Positions 1-8,303 of a stretch of 64,000 nt of DNA are shown here, in pieces. The translations under genes and the position numbers were made by a program. Every line of letters starts with the position of its first letter. Position 1 is the first letter of the stretch. Under the pieces are notes generated by a model, which saw only the letters and a program-made list of their open reading frames with translations, did not search any database and was not told where the DNA came from. Source of the DNA: SZUA-36 sp964650905 (GTDB lineage Bacteria; Pseudomonadota; Gammaproteobacteria; Xanthomonadales; SZUA-36); contig CAZYVH010000005.1 of the NCBI GenBank assembly GCA_964650905.1, positions 1-64,000 of the forward strand, written 5' to 3'.

Positions 1-57
1 TCACTGATAGGTGATGGGTGATGTTGTCTTGTTGGGGTTTATGGGTAAATGGCAGCA

Positions 58-224
58 CTAGGAGGCTGTCCGAGAATAGAATGCCTACTGCGGAAAAGCC
101 ATTTTGGCCCATTTTTCCGCTCATTCTCGTTAAATATGAGTAACTATTCGCCTCAAATGACCAGTAAAATGGACTCAAAATGGCTTCCCCTCGCTACGAC
201 CTCTATTCTCGGACAGCCTCCTAG
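58..224. mobile_element. MITE-like element with 23-bp perfect terminal inverted repeats
   Basis: Positions 58-80 and 202-224 are exact reverse complements over 23 bases; the core reads GGAGGCTGTCCGAGAATAG. The 167-bp element has no convincing coding capacity and lies just upstream of a small membrane-protein gene. The outermost CTAG-like bases could be part of the inverted repeat or of a target duplication. One end of the same element recurs at 4456-4497, which shows it is a dispersed family. The size and structure fit a non-autonomous MITE mobilised by a transposase elsewhere; I cannot name the parent IS. Confidence 0.8.
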
Positions 225-305
225 TACAGTTTCCTTTGCGATGCGAAAAATGTATCTGATCCCTGTATTTGCGTACAATCAGGCAACAACGAACGGGAGA
301 GTCCA

Positions 306-866
306 ATGACTATCACACTACTTCAACTATGGATGCCAATCCTTCTCGGGACGCTTTTGGCATGGATCGCGAGTGCCCTCATTCACGTGGTGGCCAAGTA
401 CCACAACTCTGATTATCAACCGCTATCGAATGAGGAGGAAGTGATGACGGCTGTAGGAAACGGTTCGCCAACACTTGGGATTCACACGCTTCCTTTCTGC
501 ACAGAAATGTCCGAAATGAACAAGCCAGAGGTTCAGGAAAAATTCAACAAGGGACCTGTCGCGATTCTTACCGTGTTTCCAAACGGACTGCCAAAGATGG
601 GCAAACTGATGCTGCAACAGATCAGTTTTTTCCTGGTTGGCTGCATATTGATTGCGTACTGCGCCACGCAAGCGCTCTCAGCGGGTGCTGACTATATGGC
701 CGTATTTCGACTGGTCTCTACCGTTGGCTTCCTGGCCTTTGGCTGGGCCGTCATTCCGATGAGTATTTGGTACGGACACCCCTGGACCACCACCGCGAAA
801 TACTTACTCGATGCTTTTATTTATGGTTTGGTGGTCGCGGGTTCATTCGCCTGGTTGTGGCCGTAA
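306..866 (+). CDS. Membrane protein of unknown function (186 aa)
   Basis: I do not recognise this family. The start at 306 is preceded by a good ribosome binding site (GGGAGAG). One hydrophobic helix lies near residues 5-28. A soluble stretch of about 75 residues contains a single Cys in HTLPFCTEM. Two or three helices follow in the C-terminal half (about 104-125, 130-152 and 163-184). The soluble part contains LTVFPNGLPKMGK. It is probably an inner-membrane protein with a small loop domain. It stands alone between a MITE and a palindromic repeat, with the next gene convergent. No function can be inferred. Confidence 0.6.
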   Translation: MTITLLQLWMPILLGTLLAWIASALIHVVAKYHNSDYQPLSNEEEVMTAVGNGSPTLGIHTLPFCTEMSEMNKPEVQEKFNKGPVAILTVFPNGLPKMGKLMLQQISFFLVGCILIAYCATQALSAGADYMAVFRLVSTVGFLAFGWAVIPMSIWYGHPWTTTAKYLLDAFIYGLVVAGSFAWLWP

Positions 867-881
867 GAGCAGTCAACGCAG

Positions 882-950
882 GGGGTCGGAGTCAATTGCT
901 TAAATATCATTGATTAGTGAAAGCTGGCTGTTGCAATTGACTCCGACCCC
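882..950. repeat. REP-like palindrome (18-bp arms)
   Basis: Bases 882-899 (GGGGTCGGAGTCAATTGC) and 933-950 are perfect inverted repeats around a 33-base loop. Part of the right arm (tcgacccctt) is repeated at 961-970. The element lies between two convergent genes and could also act as a transcription-attenuating hairpin. From general knowledge, GGGGTCGGAGTCAATTG-type palindromes are common in gammaproteobacteria and are often linked to REP-associated tyrosine transposases (RAYT). No RAYT gene is visible here. Confidence 0.75.
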
Positions 951-977
951 TTCCATCACTTCGACCCCTTCCATTCC

Positions 978-1625
978 TTAAACCGCGCCATCCCTGACAA
1001 AGGGGTTGGTGCGTCTTTCCTGCCCGAAGCTCGATGTCGGGCCGTGACCCGGGATGAAGCGTACCGCATCGCCCAGCGGGAACAGTTTTTCACGCACGCT
1101 CCTGATGAGCTCGGCGTGGTCGCCTTTCGGAAAATCGGTGCGCCCGATCGAGCCCTGGAACAGCACGTCGCCGACCCAGGCCAGGTTCTGCTCGCGCAGA
1201 AAAAAGACCACGTGGCCCGGGGTGTGGCCCGGGCAGTGCAGCACTTCCAGTTTCAGTTCGCCGACGCGCACCTCATCGCCGTCGTCCAGCCAGCGATCCG
1301 GCGTGAACGATGCGGTGGGCGGGAAGCCCGACATCCGGCACCACTCGGGCAGGTTCTCCAGCCAGAAGGCATCGTCCTTGTGCGGTCCCTCGATGGGTAC
1401 GCTCATTTTCTCACGGATCAGGTCTGCGGCAGCGCAATGGTCCATGTGTGCGTGGGTTAAGAGGACTTTTTCCAGCGTCGCGCCCATCTCCCCGACGGCG
1501 CTGAGGATGCGTTCGGCCTCACCTCCGGGGTCGAAGACGGCGGCCTTGCCGCTGGCGTTGCACTTGATGAGCGAGCAATTCTGCTGGAAGGGCGTAACCG
1601 GGATGACTTTTATCTGTATGGGCAT
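978..1625 (-). CDS. gloC: MBL-fold hydrolase, glyoxalase II-like (YcbL/GloC type)
   Basis: A 215-residue metallo-beta-lactamase-fold hydrolase, expected to cleave S-D-lactoylglutathione or a related thioester with a binuclear metal centre in the cytoplasm. Visible motifs are THAHMDH (metal site), PGHTPGHV, GDVLFQGSIGRTDFP and IPGHGPTSSFG, which match the short single-domain YcbL/GloC type rather than the longer GloB. The frame is open upstream to 1751, but the family N-terminus (MPIQIKVIPVTPFQQN) starts at 1625. No strong ribosome binding site precedes that ATG. The gene stands alone. Confidence 0.85.
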   Translation of the reverse strand: MPIQIKVIPVTPFQQNCSLIKCNASGKAAVFDPGGEAERILSAVGEMGATLEKVLLTHAHMDHCAAADLIREKMSVPIEGPHKDDAFWLENLPEWCRMSGFPPTASFTPDRWLDDGDEVRVGELKLEVLHCPGHTPGHVVFFLREQNLAWVGDVLFQGSIGRTDFPKGDHAELIRSVREKLFPLGDAVRFIPGHGPTSSFGQERRTNPFVRDGAV

Positions 1626-1742
1626 AACCGTCAATAGTGGGGGCGGTGGCTGCTGCTTGCAACTCGTCATATACCGGCCGTTTTGGTCGTTCTCCAGCCG
1701 GATGGTATAAAGTGGAACCTTTCCGACAGACTGTTGACCTGA

Positions 1743-1789
1743 ACATTTCACCAGTATCCCGGATGATGGCGCCCCACAGATGTGACTGG
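1743..1789. repeat. Partial copy of dispersed ACATTTCACC element
   Basis: From ACATTTCACC at 1743 through CCCGGATGATGGCGCC this stretch closely matches the left part of the palindromic element at 16481-16534, with a few substitutions. It lacks the right arm (GGTGAAATGT), so it is truncated or degenerate. It lies between the gloC-like gene and the end of the TPR membrane-protein gene. Confidence 0.5.
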
Positions 1790-1830
1790 ACGCCGGGCTG
1801 GACCAAAGTCCATGGCTATGGATGTCAGGG

Positions 1831-3612
1831 TTAATGCATTCTGGATGGAATCACTCTTCCACAAAACCCAGGTAAGTTCTCAGTTGGGACACCCTTGCTA
1901 TCTCCCCCACCGACCTTTTTCAGGGCACTTGCCCACAGACTGGCATCCCTTCCGGGGCGGGATCCCGCATCAACCCGCTCAAAAAGTTCAAGCGCTTCCT
2001 GAAACATACCAAGTTGGGCATAATTCCAACCGATATTGTACTGAATACAATCAGAATCGATACCTGCTTCAGGCCTTGTTTCCGAAGCTGTACCCAGTTT
2101 GATATGATCCATAATCGATTCTTTATATCGGCCCAGATGCATATACGTCAAACCCCGCCAGGCGAGCATACTGATTGCGAATGAGGCCTGTTTCCCACTG
2201 GCTTCGAACTGTTTGGCGGCATTCTCAAAGTCTCCCATATTAAAAAAAGTGATTCCCAGTTTATCGCGTGCATAACCATAATCGGGATATGCCTTGACTT
2301 CATGTTTCCACAATGAAAGTTCGTTTTTCCAAATACCGGTCTGTTGCCTGGTTTGGAATGCAAACACAAAAATCACCCCCACGCTCACCAGTAACAGCAA
2401 GGCCTTGCCAAGTGGTGCATCGCGTTTTAATAGCCAATAAATGCCACCAGCAAGCAACACATAGATTGGCAGGGTTGGAAAATAGGCATATCGATCGGCG
2501 GCGCCCTGCGTGCCCACCTGGATCAACCCAAGTACAGGTGACAAGCTCACCAGATAGAATAACCACGCGATAACCCAGGCTCGCTTTTGTTTAGGCCACG
2601 CCATCACAGCGGCCAGGGTGACACCGATAAAAATAGTAAATACCAATAAAACATTTACAAAGCTGTCGTGCCCCTGAGCGGGGAAATAAGGGTAGTGTGG
2701 ACTTAATGAAAAGGGAAAAACAAACTTCTCAAGATAAAAAACAACGCTGTGAACCGCGTTTACAACCCTTGCCGCCAGGGATGTGTCGCTGATTGTGGCA
2801 ATCGCAGACTTCTGGGCTGCCAACGTCAGCATCACCAGGATAAACGACAAAAGAAAAAACGGGATCTTTTCAACCACCAGATTTAAAAGTGACCGTTGCC
2901 GGACCGAGCCAATGATCGGCGGCACCAGAGATGTGCGGCGCAGTGGGTAAGCATCAAGCAACAATAAAACGACCGGGAAGGTGACCGCCATGGGTTTGGA
3001 AAGTACTGCCAGGAAGTACAGGCTCAGCGTTGCAACATACCAGCTTTTATTGACGCCCACATTGCAGCTCACATATCTTCCATAAGCCAGCAGCGAAAGC
3101 AATAAAAAAGCCTGGCATAACAAATCCTTTCGCTCGGCAACCCAGGCGACTGACTCAACGTGCTGCGGGTGCACGACAAACAATGCAGCCGCCAGGAAGG
3201 CTGCAAGCAAAGAACGGTTGTCATTTATCAGTAAAAATTTCCCTGACACCGGGTATACGAACGCCAGGGTTGTGAGCATCAGAACAAACACCAAGCCACC
3301 GTTAATGGCATGCAGAAGATTATTGCTGAAATGAAACCCCCACGGATCAAGCCAACCGTAAAGCTGGTAATCAATGGCCCACGAAAACCACGTTAATGGA
3401 TGCCAGTTATCGTCATTGAGCGACGTTGCCATCCACTTAATGTTCTCCCAGTTCAAACTGGAGAAATGACTTTCATAATTGAGCAGGTAGTGTCTGGAAT
3501 CCCACACGAAGGCGTTGTCTGTGGATCCCTGGTAAACCCACATTGCCAGCACAAACAGACATGAAATCCAGAAAATTAATTTGACTTCAAAACGAACCGG
3601 GACCTGATTCAT
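1831..3612 (-). CDS. TMTC-like polytopic membrane protein with C-terminal TPRs
   Basis: A 593-residue protein with about ten or eleven hydrophobic segments across residues 10-420, followed by a periplasmic or cytoplasmic TPR-like region (about 440-570; e.g. DKLGITFFNMGDFENAAKQF and YNIGWNYAQLGMFQEALELF). The N-terminal part has NWHPLTWFSWAIDYQLYG and HPQHVESVAWVAERKDLL, hallmarks of bacterial relatives of TMTC / C-superfamily (GT-C) O-mannosyltransferase-like proteins. It overlaps the upstream GT2 gene by 4 bp, so the two are probably co-translated: the GT2 would make a polyprenyl-phosphate sugar and this protein would transfer it. Substrate unknown. A related gene is at 20290-21687. Confidence 0.75.
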   Translation of the reverse strand: MNQVPVRFEVKLIFWISCLFVLAMWVYQGSTDNAFVWDSRHYLLNYESHFSSLNWENIKWMATSLNDDNWHPLTWFSWAIDYQLYGWLDPWGFHFSNNLLHAINGGLVFVLMLTTLAFVYPVSGKFLLINDNRSLLAAFLAAALFVVHPQHVESVAWVAERKDLLCQAFLLLSLLAYGRYVSCNVGVNKSWYVATLSLYFLAVLSKPMAVTFPVVLLLLDAYPLRRTSLVPPIIGSVRQRSLLNLVVEKIPFFLLSFILVMLTLAAQKSAIATISDTSLAARVVNAVHSVVFYLEKFVFPFSLSPHYPYFPAQGHDSFVNVLLVFTIFIGVTLAAVMAWPKQKRAWVIAWLFYLVSLSPVLGLIQVGTQGAADRYAYFPTLPIYVLLAGGIYWLLKRDAPLGKALLLLVSVGVIFVFAFQTRQQTGIWKNELSLWKHEVKAYPDYGYARDKLGITFFNMGDFENAAKQFEASGKQASFAISMLAWRGLTYMHLGRYKESIMDHIKLGTASETRPEAGIDSDCIQYNIGWNYAQLGMFQEALELFERVDAGSRPGRDASLWASALKKVGGGDSKGVPTENLPGFCGRVIPSRMH

Positions 3613-4370
3613 GACCCTGGTGCATCCAGGGCGGAGAAAAGATCGGACTTATACACACCCCAACGGTGCAACCGGAATTGCAATGCTGTTGCCACAACCC
3701 CCAGCCCATATTTAACAGAAGCCATCAAGCCAATTGAAGAGGAATCTTCGTTGTATCGGGTTGGGCATGTAATTTCACCGATATCAAAATCAGCGTAAAT
3801 AATCTGCGCCAGCATCTGGTTATCAAAAAGAAAATTATCCGAATTGTTCTCGAGAGGAAGTCGCTCCAGCACCTCTCGTGTAAAGGCCCGGTAGCCTGTG
3901 TGATATTCAGAGAGTTTATAATTTAAAAGTACGTTCTCGAAAGCGGTGAGGACCCGGTTGGAAAAGTACTTATAGACCGGCATCCCACCCTTTAGTGCGC
4001 CCTGCCCCAGTATTCGGGATCCCAACGTGCAGTCAAACACATTTTCTGTCAGAAGTGATGCCATGGAAACCAGCAATTTCGGTGTGTACTGATAATCAGG
4101 GTGCAGCATGATGACAACATCAGCACCCATGTCCAATGCCGCCCGGTAACAGCTTTTTTGATTACCCCCATATCCCGTGTTTCTCTCGTGGACAATGATA
4201 TGTTCAATGCCAAGCTGTCCTGCCACCCTAATGGTACTGTCGCTGCTCTTGTCATCAACAAGAATCACCTCATCTACAATATCGTGCGGGATTTCCCGAT
4301 AGGTGTGCTCAAGTGTTGCCGCTGCATTATATGCCGGCATCACTACAACTACCTTTTTTTGATTTAACAT
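3609..4370 (-). CDS. GT2 family glycosyltransferase (dolichol-phosphate mannosyltransferase-like)
   Basis: A 253-residue GT-A fold glycosyltransferase, expected to transfer a nucleotide-activated sugar to a polyprenyl phosphate at the inner face of the membrane. The N-terminus (VVVVMPAYNAAATLEHTY) and EVILVDDKSSD give the nucleotide-binding Asp residues. HPDYQYTP replaces the usual DxD region, and TGYRAFTREVLERLP is typical of the DPM1/DPG family. There is no C-terminal membrane helix pair, so it resembles soluble DPM1-type enzymes. The ATGA overlap with the downstream TMTC-like gene supports a two-gene operon. Confidence 0.85.
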   Translation of the reverse strand: MLNQKKVVVVMPAYNAAATLEHTYREIPHDIVDEVILVDDKSSDSTIRVAGQLGIEHIIVHERNTGYGGNQKSCYRAALDMGADVVIMLHPDYQYTPKLLVSMASLLTENVFDCTLGSRILGQGALKGGMPVYKYFSNRVLTAFENVLLNYKLSEYHTGYRAFTREVLERLPLENNSDNFLFDNQMLAQIIYADFDIGEITCPTRYNEDSSSIGLMASVKYGLGVVATALQFRLHRWGVYKSDLFSALDAPGS

Positions 4371-4455
4371 GCCTTTTATTTCCCCGTTGATTCACCAATC
4401 AGGTTCTATCAGAAATAACACAAGAATTGCAGATTAATATGTTGGCTATCCCATG

Positions 4456-4497
4456 CTAGGAGGCTGTCCGAGAATAGAAGCCGTAGCGAGGGGTACG
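4456..4497. mobile_element. Solo end of the MITE family seen at 58-224
   Basis: Bases 4456-4478 are identical to the 23-bp terminal repeat at 58-80. The following bases (gtagcgagggg) match the inner sequence next to the right end of the 58-224 element when read in reverse. Only about 40 bp are recognisable, so this is a truncated copy. It sits between the GT2 gene and the end of the PhzF-like gene. Confidence 0.7.
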
Positions 4498-4511
4498 GAT
4501 GAACCACCGGC

Positions 4512-5432
4512 TTACAACACCATCTCGCCACGCAACACGGACACCGCCTGACCCTTTATCTGCATTTTGCCGTTGCTATTGCAACGCACCCTGACCATGC
4601 CCCCCCGGCCCATTTCAAAGCCCTGGCGGGCAGTGAGCTCACCGCTTTTGGGTATGCCGCCCTGGGCCATCAGGAAACCACCCAGCGCACCACAGGCGGT
4701 GCCGGTCACGGGGTCCTCGACAATGCCAAATTCAGGCGGCGAGAAAAACCGGCCCTGGGTCGTTTTTGCATCAACAAAAGCAAAGGGGTAAACCCCTGTA
4801 AAATCTGGGTTTTCAGGCCATAATTCAACAATCTGGTCACGCTTTATATGAATATCGGGTAGCAGGGATACGTCTTTTAATGGCACAAAACATGCCCACA
4901 AACCGGTGCTTGCGCAGGCGGTTACAAATTGTCCGGAGAGCGCTGATGCGGGCAAGCCCAGGATGTCCGGCGCCAGTGCCGCACCCGGTGCTTCATGTAG
5001 CTGTGGCACGAGTTGTTCCATGCCCGCCCAGGCGGGCTTACCGTTCACAAACTGCAAACTGAGCTCCAGCACGCCCACCGCAGTCTGGGCGCGAAGCGTC
5101 CTGGTTTCGTTATCGCCGCCGATACGCTTTAGCCAGCCCAGTGTGAACAGCGCGGAGATAGTCGCGTGGCCGCACAGGTCCACTTCCGTGGTGGTGGTGA
5201 AAAAACGCAGACGCACGTCGGCGTCTGCCACATCCGGGCGGCAAATGAACACCGTTTCAGAGACGTCGTTGAGTTCACCGGCAATCGCCAGCATCAACTG
5301 ATCCGGGAGCCCATCGCCATTGGGCACGACACCGGCGGGGTTGCCGGTAAAGCGTTGCGTGGTAAAGGCGTTGACCCGCCATACGTCGATGCCGTGACCG
5401 GCTTTTAATGCCTTGTGCCCGGCTTTACTCAT
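4512..5432 (-). CDS. PhzF family isomerase/epimerase-like protein
   Basis: A 306-residue member of the PhzF/diaminopimelate-epimerase fold family. Evidence includes the N-terminal VNAFTTQRFTGNPAGVV, the conserved NDVSETVFI with the catalytic-type Glu, FFTTTTEVDLCGHATISA, and the C-terminal EDPVTGTACGALGGFL. PhzF proteins of this type are common and mostly of unknown substrate; PhzF itself isomerises a phenazine precursor. It is the last gene of a leftward operon and overlaps the threonine aldolase gene by 4 bp (ATGA). It may act on a product of that aldolase or of the aminotransferase. No phenazine genes are present. Confidence 0.85.
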   Translation of the reverse strand: MSKAGHKALKAGHGIDVWRVNAFTTQRFTGNPAGVVPNGDGLPDQLMLAIAGELNDVSETVFICRPDVADADVRLRFFTTTTEVDLCGHATISALFTLGWLKRIGGDNETRTLRAQTAVGVLELSLQFVNGKPAWAGMEQLVPQLHEAPGAALAPDILGLPASALSGQFVTACASTGLWACFVPLKDVSLLPDIHIKRDQIVELWPENPDFTGVYPFAFVDAKTTQGRFFSPPEFGIVEDPVTGTACGALGGFLMAQGGIPKSGELTARQGFEMGRGGMVRVRCNSNGKMQIKGQAVSVLRGEMVL

Positions 5433-6612
5433 CCGAGGGCTCTGCGTATGACCGCAACGGCATATTCACAATCCTTGCGTGAAACATTCAGGCAGGTCAC
5501 CAGGCGCACCAGTGACCCAAGGTTAAGTGCTGTCACACCTTCCGCCGCCATGGCCTTGATCAGCGCGGCCGCACTCGCCGCTCCCCCTTTAATATTGAAA
5601 TACAGTATGTTGGTCTGCACGTTGCGTGGCTCAAGTTCCAGTGCCGGGTGGCCGGCCAGTTGCTCTGCCATGTACCGACAATTGGCGTGATCCTCCTTGA
5701 GCCTTTCCATATTGTAATGAAAGCCATAGCTGGCAGCCGCGGCCATGAAGCCGACCTGGCGCATGACACCACCGAGCATTTCCTGAACACGGCGAGCCTC
5801 GGCAATAAACCCGGCAGAACCCAGCAGCGCGGCACCCATCGGNNNNNNNNNNNNNNNNNNNNNNNNNNNNNNNNNNNNNNNNNNNNNNNNNNNNNNNNNN
5901 NNNNNNNNNNNNNNNNNNNNNNNNNNNNNNNNNNNNNNNNNNCACGGCGAGCCTCGGCAATAAACCCGGCAGAACCCAGCAGCGCGGCACCCATCGGTGC
6001 CCCGAGGCCTTTCGAGAAACAGACCGACATCGAACCCCCGGGTGGCATCAGACGCCTGGGTTCACAGCCGGTCTCGACAATGGCGTTCCAAACCCGCGCA
6101 CCGTCGACGTGCACGGGCAGGTGGTGTTCTCTGGCCAAACTGAAGATACCGTCCAGTGTACCTTGTGGGTAGATACTACCGCCACCATAATTTGAGGTAT
6201 TTTCCAACACGATCAATGACTTGCTGGTCTGCCGGTTTTCGTCAGGCCTGATGGCTGTCGCAATTGTTTCGGCTGAGAGTATACCGTGCGAACCCTTCAG
6301 TGGCAGTGCTTTCGTTGCCGAAACCAGGGCCATGGACCCAAGCTCGAAATAATAGTTGTGACCAAATTCCTCGATCAATACCTCGTCTCCCGGCTCACAC
6401 CAGAGGCGGATCGCAATTTGGCCGGCCATCGTCGCCGAAGGCAGAAAAACCGCAGCCTCCACGCCAAAATACTGTGCAACCTCCATCTCCAGGCGGTTGA
6501 CGGACGGGTCCTCGCCATAACCGGCATTACCCACCTCGGCCTGGTAAATGGCCTGTCGCATGCCCGCATCGGGCAGACTGAAGGTGTCTGAACGCAAATC
6601 GACTTTAGTCAT
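5429..6612 (-). CDS. ltaE: Low-specificity L-threonine aldolase (interrupted by assembly gap)
   Basis: A PLP-dependent fold-type I aldolase cleaving L-threonine or allo-threonine to glycine and acetaldehyde. The N-terminus (MTKVDLRSDTFSLPD), EEFGHNYYFE, HVDGARVWNA and SVCFSKGLGAPMGAALLG (the Lys binds PLP) are characteristic. Coding continues below the gap from MGAALLG to the stop at 5429. The N run at 5843-5942 splits the gene. Deleting the gap plus one 55-bp duplicate (155 bp) restores a single frame, so the gene is probably intact. The start at 6612 overlaps the aminotransferase end by 8 bp. As an acetaldehyde producer it is a notable neighbour of the aldehyde-oxidising microcompartment. 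Confidence 0.88.
5843..5942. other. Assembly gap (100 N) flanked by a 55-bp duplicate
   Basis: Exactly 100 N. Bases 5788-5842 before the gap and 5943-5997 after it are identical over 55 bases. This is the pattern of two contigs that share a k-mer-length end overlap but were joined with a fixed gap. True missing sequence is unlikely, because the reading frame of the threonine aldolase is restored when the duplicate and gap are collapsed. Confidence 0.9.
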
Positions 6613-7735
6613 GCCCGTGTTTGTCCAGGTAAAGGGCCAGTTGCTCCAGGCCAGCGGCAACGGCCTGTGAATCTCCGCCACCGGCCCCCAGCCGGAGGTG
6701 CCGGGGATAGCCATAAGCCGTACCGGGCATTACGAAGGTGCTGTAGGGCGGCGCGAGCAGGCGTTGCGAAATTTCAGCCGCGCCGACGCCGAGGTCCGTT
6801 TTGCAAAAACCGATCAGACCGGCCTGTGGCCGTACCCATGAAAGTGCCGGGCGGGCGCGGATAAATGTATCGATCAATTGCAAATTCTGTTCACCTGCTT
6901 TTCTTGCCCGTGCAATCGACTCGCCAAAGCGCGGCTCGCCCAAAGCGACATTGGCGATGGCCTCACCCATAATGTTCATGATTTCGCTACTGTCTTCACG
7001 CAATACCATGCAATCAAACAGCAACTGTGGGTTCCTGGTGACGAGCCACCCCGTTCTCAGGCCCTGCAAACCAAGCACCTTGGAGACACTGCCCGTGCTG
7101 ATGCCGCGTTCATACATACTGGCGATTCGGGGCGCGGGGATGCCGTCCCATTCCATGGCCCGGTAGACCTCGTCGGTCAGCACCCAGGCGCCGACCCGTT
7201 CAGCCAGTTCCACAACCCGGCCCAGAGCCGCTTCATCGAGGACGTGCCCGGTGGGGTTGTTGGGATTGCAAATGAATATGAGTTTTGTCCTGCTGCTGAT
7301 AAGTTCTTCCAGTTGAGAAGGATCAAACATCCACCCGGAGGCCTCGTCACGTACCAGTTTACGCACCCTGGCACCGAGCGCCTCTGCCAGCACCAGTGGC
7401 TGTGGCCAGCCCGGCACATCGACAATGAGCTCGTCGCCCTGTTCAAGCAGGTTGTTGATGGCCAGGAAATTGGCCTCTGCGGTGCCCGCGGTGATCAGCA
7501 CATCCTCTGCATCGCATACCGGGGCGTAACCCCAGCGTTCAACGACCCTGTGGCGCAGTTCCGGCAAACCCTGGAACGACTGACCCGACCAGTCAAGACT
7601 CAATTCCGGGTCGAGCTCTGACAGGAAGTCACCAAGCCGTGGCGGTTGTGCGAGTGAATGCACCAGCGAAGCCCCGGGTTGCGCGGCATGTGCTTGCAAG
7701 AAGGTCTCGAAAAGCTGATGGATTCTTACCCGCAT
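6605..7735 (-). CDS. PLP-dependent aminotransferase class I/II
   Basis: A 376-residue fold-type I aminotransferase. The conserved features are ITAGTAEANFLAINNLL, FICNPNNPTGHVL, LTDEVYRAMEW and STGSVSKVLGLQGLRTGW, where the Lys of SVSK is the PLP Schiff-base residue. The closest types I can recall are capreomycidine-synthase-like (VioD) and MalY/aspartate-aminotransferase-like enzymes; the substrate is uncertain. It is the first gene of a leftward operon with the threonine aldolase and the PhzF-like protein, and it is divergent from the microcompartment operon. Confidence 0.85.
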   Translation of the reverse strand: MRVRIHQLFETFLQAHAAQPGASLVHSLAQPPRLGDFLSELDPELSLDWSGQSFQGLPELRHRVVERWGYAPVCDAEDVLITAGTAEANFLAINNLLEQGDELIVDVPGWPQPLVLAEALGARVRKLVRDEASGWMFDPSQLEELISSRTKLIFICNPNNPTGHVLDEAALGRVVELAERVGAWVLTDEVYRAMEWDGIPAPRIASMYERGISTGSVSKVLGLQGLRTGWLVTRNPQLLFDCMVLREDSSEIMNIMGEAIANVALGEPRFGESIARARKAGEQNLQLIDTFIRARPALSWVRPQAGLIGFCKTDLGVGAAEISQRLLAPPYSTFVMPGTAYGYPRHLRLGAGGGDSQAVAAGLEQLALYLDKHGHD

Positions 7736-8191
7736 GGTTCCATTCCAGAAATTTACAGCACGTTTTCTACCTGGCAGGGGTTCACCACAAACCCACCTGC
7801 GCCTTCAGGCACAACAGGGAAAAGCCAGGACGTTACCCCGTCTATTATATTCACAAACCATTAACAATATACGATCCTGATGGGTGTCCTGGTGCCTGTC
7901 TTCCTGGTGTCGGTCTGGTGGCTGAGTGTGATGGCGCAGGCGGTCATACGGACTGCAGAACAATCAGCAACAGATTGACACACCGCAACCCGCATATCGT
8001 GCGCGTGTCTGGAATAATGGGGTGCCAGCAGCGAAAATANNNNNNNNNNNNNNNNNNNNNNNNNNNNNNNNNNNNNNNNNNNNNNNNNNNNNNNNNNNNN
8101 NNNNNNNNNNNNNNNNNNNNNNNNNNNNNNNNNNNNNNNGCAACCCGCATATCGTGCGCGTGTCTGGAATAATGGGGTGCCAGCAGCGAAA
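7736..8191. other. Divergent intergenic region with assembly gap (8040-8139)
   Basis: No gene is supported here. It separates the leftward aminotransferase operon from the rightward microcompartment operon. The 100 N at 8040-8139 are flanked by identical 55-bp stretches (7985-8039 and 8140-8194), so the real intergenic region is probably about 155 bp shorter. The apparent ORFs running through the gap are artefacts of the duplication. Confidence 0.8.
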
Positions 8192-8210
8192 ATACTTTGT
8201 AAAATAAAGT
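8192..8210. promoter_or_regulatory. Upstream copy of candidate operator of the BMC operon
   Basis: The 19-bp sequence ATACTTTGTAAAATAAAGT recurs at 8275-8293 with one difference (A to C). Each copy is a short dyad, ACTTT-N7-AAAGT. This copy lies about 40 bp upstream of the -35 hexamer at 8250, and the two copies are 83 bp apart. The arrangement fits binding of the winged-helix protein encoded immediately downstream. Confidence 0.6.
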
Positions 8211-8249
8211 TAATGACACTTTCAATGTTCATAAAATTCTTTATGCCAC

Positions 8250-8278
8250 TTGACAGGCGCTGCTTCAATAGCTGATAC
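8250..8278 (+). promoter_or_regulatory. Sigma-70-type promoter of the BMC operon
   Basis: TTGACA at 8250-8255 and TGATAC at 8273-8278 are separated by 17 bp. The -10 hexamer overlaps the second candidate operator (8275-8293), and the predicted transcript would start only about 18-20 bases before the regulator ATG at 8304. This supports negative autoregulation by operator occlusion. Prediction by sequence only. Confidence 0.6.
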
Positions 8279-8293
8279 TTTGTCAAATAAAGT
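8275..8293. promoter_or_regulatory. Promoter-overlapping copy of candidate operator
   Basis: ATACTTTGTCAAATAAAGT matches the copy at 8192-8210 at 18 of 19 positions and carries the same ACTTT-N7-AAAGT dyad. It begins inside the -10 hexamer and ends just before the regulator start codon, where a bound protein would block transcription. Confidence 0.6.
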
Positions 8294-8303
8294 GAAATAC
8301 ACC

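Noticed and set aside
5560..6714. Long leftward frame of 384 residues running through the N gap
   Set aside because: Its lower part is a frame-shifted reading of threonine aldolase caused by the 155-bp duplicate plus gap; the real gene is 5429-6612.
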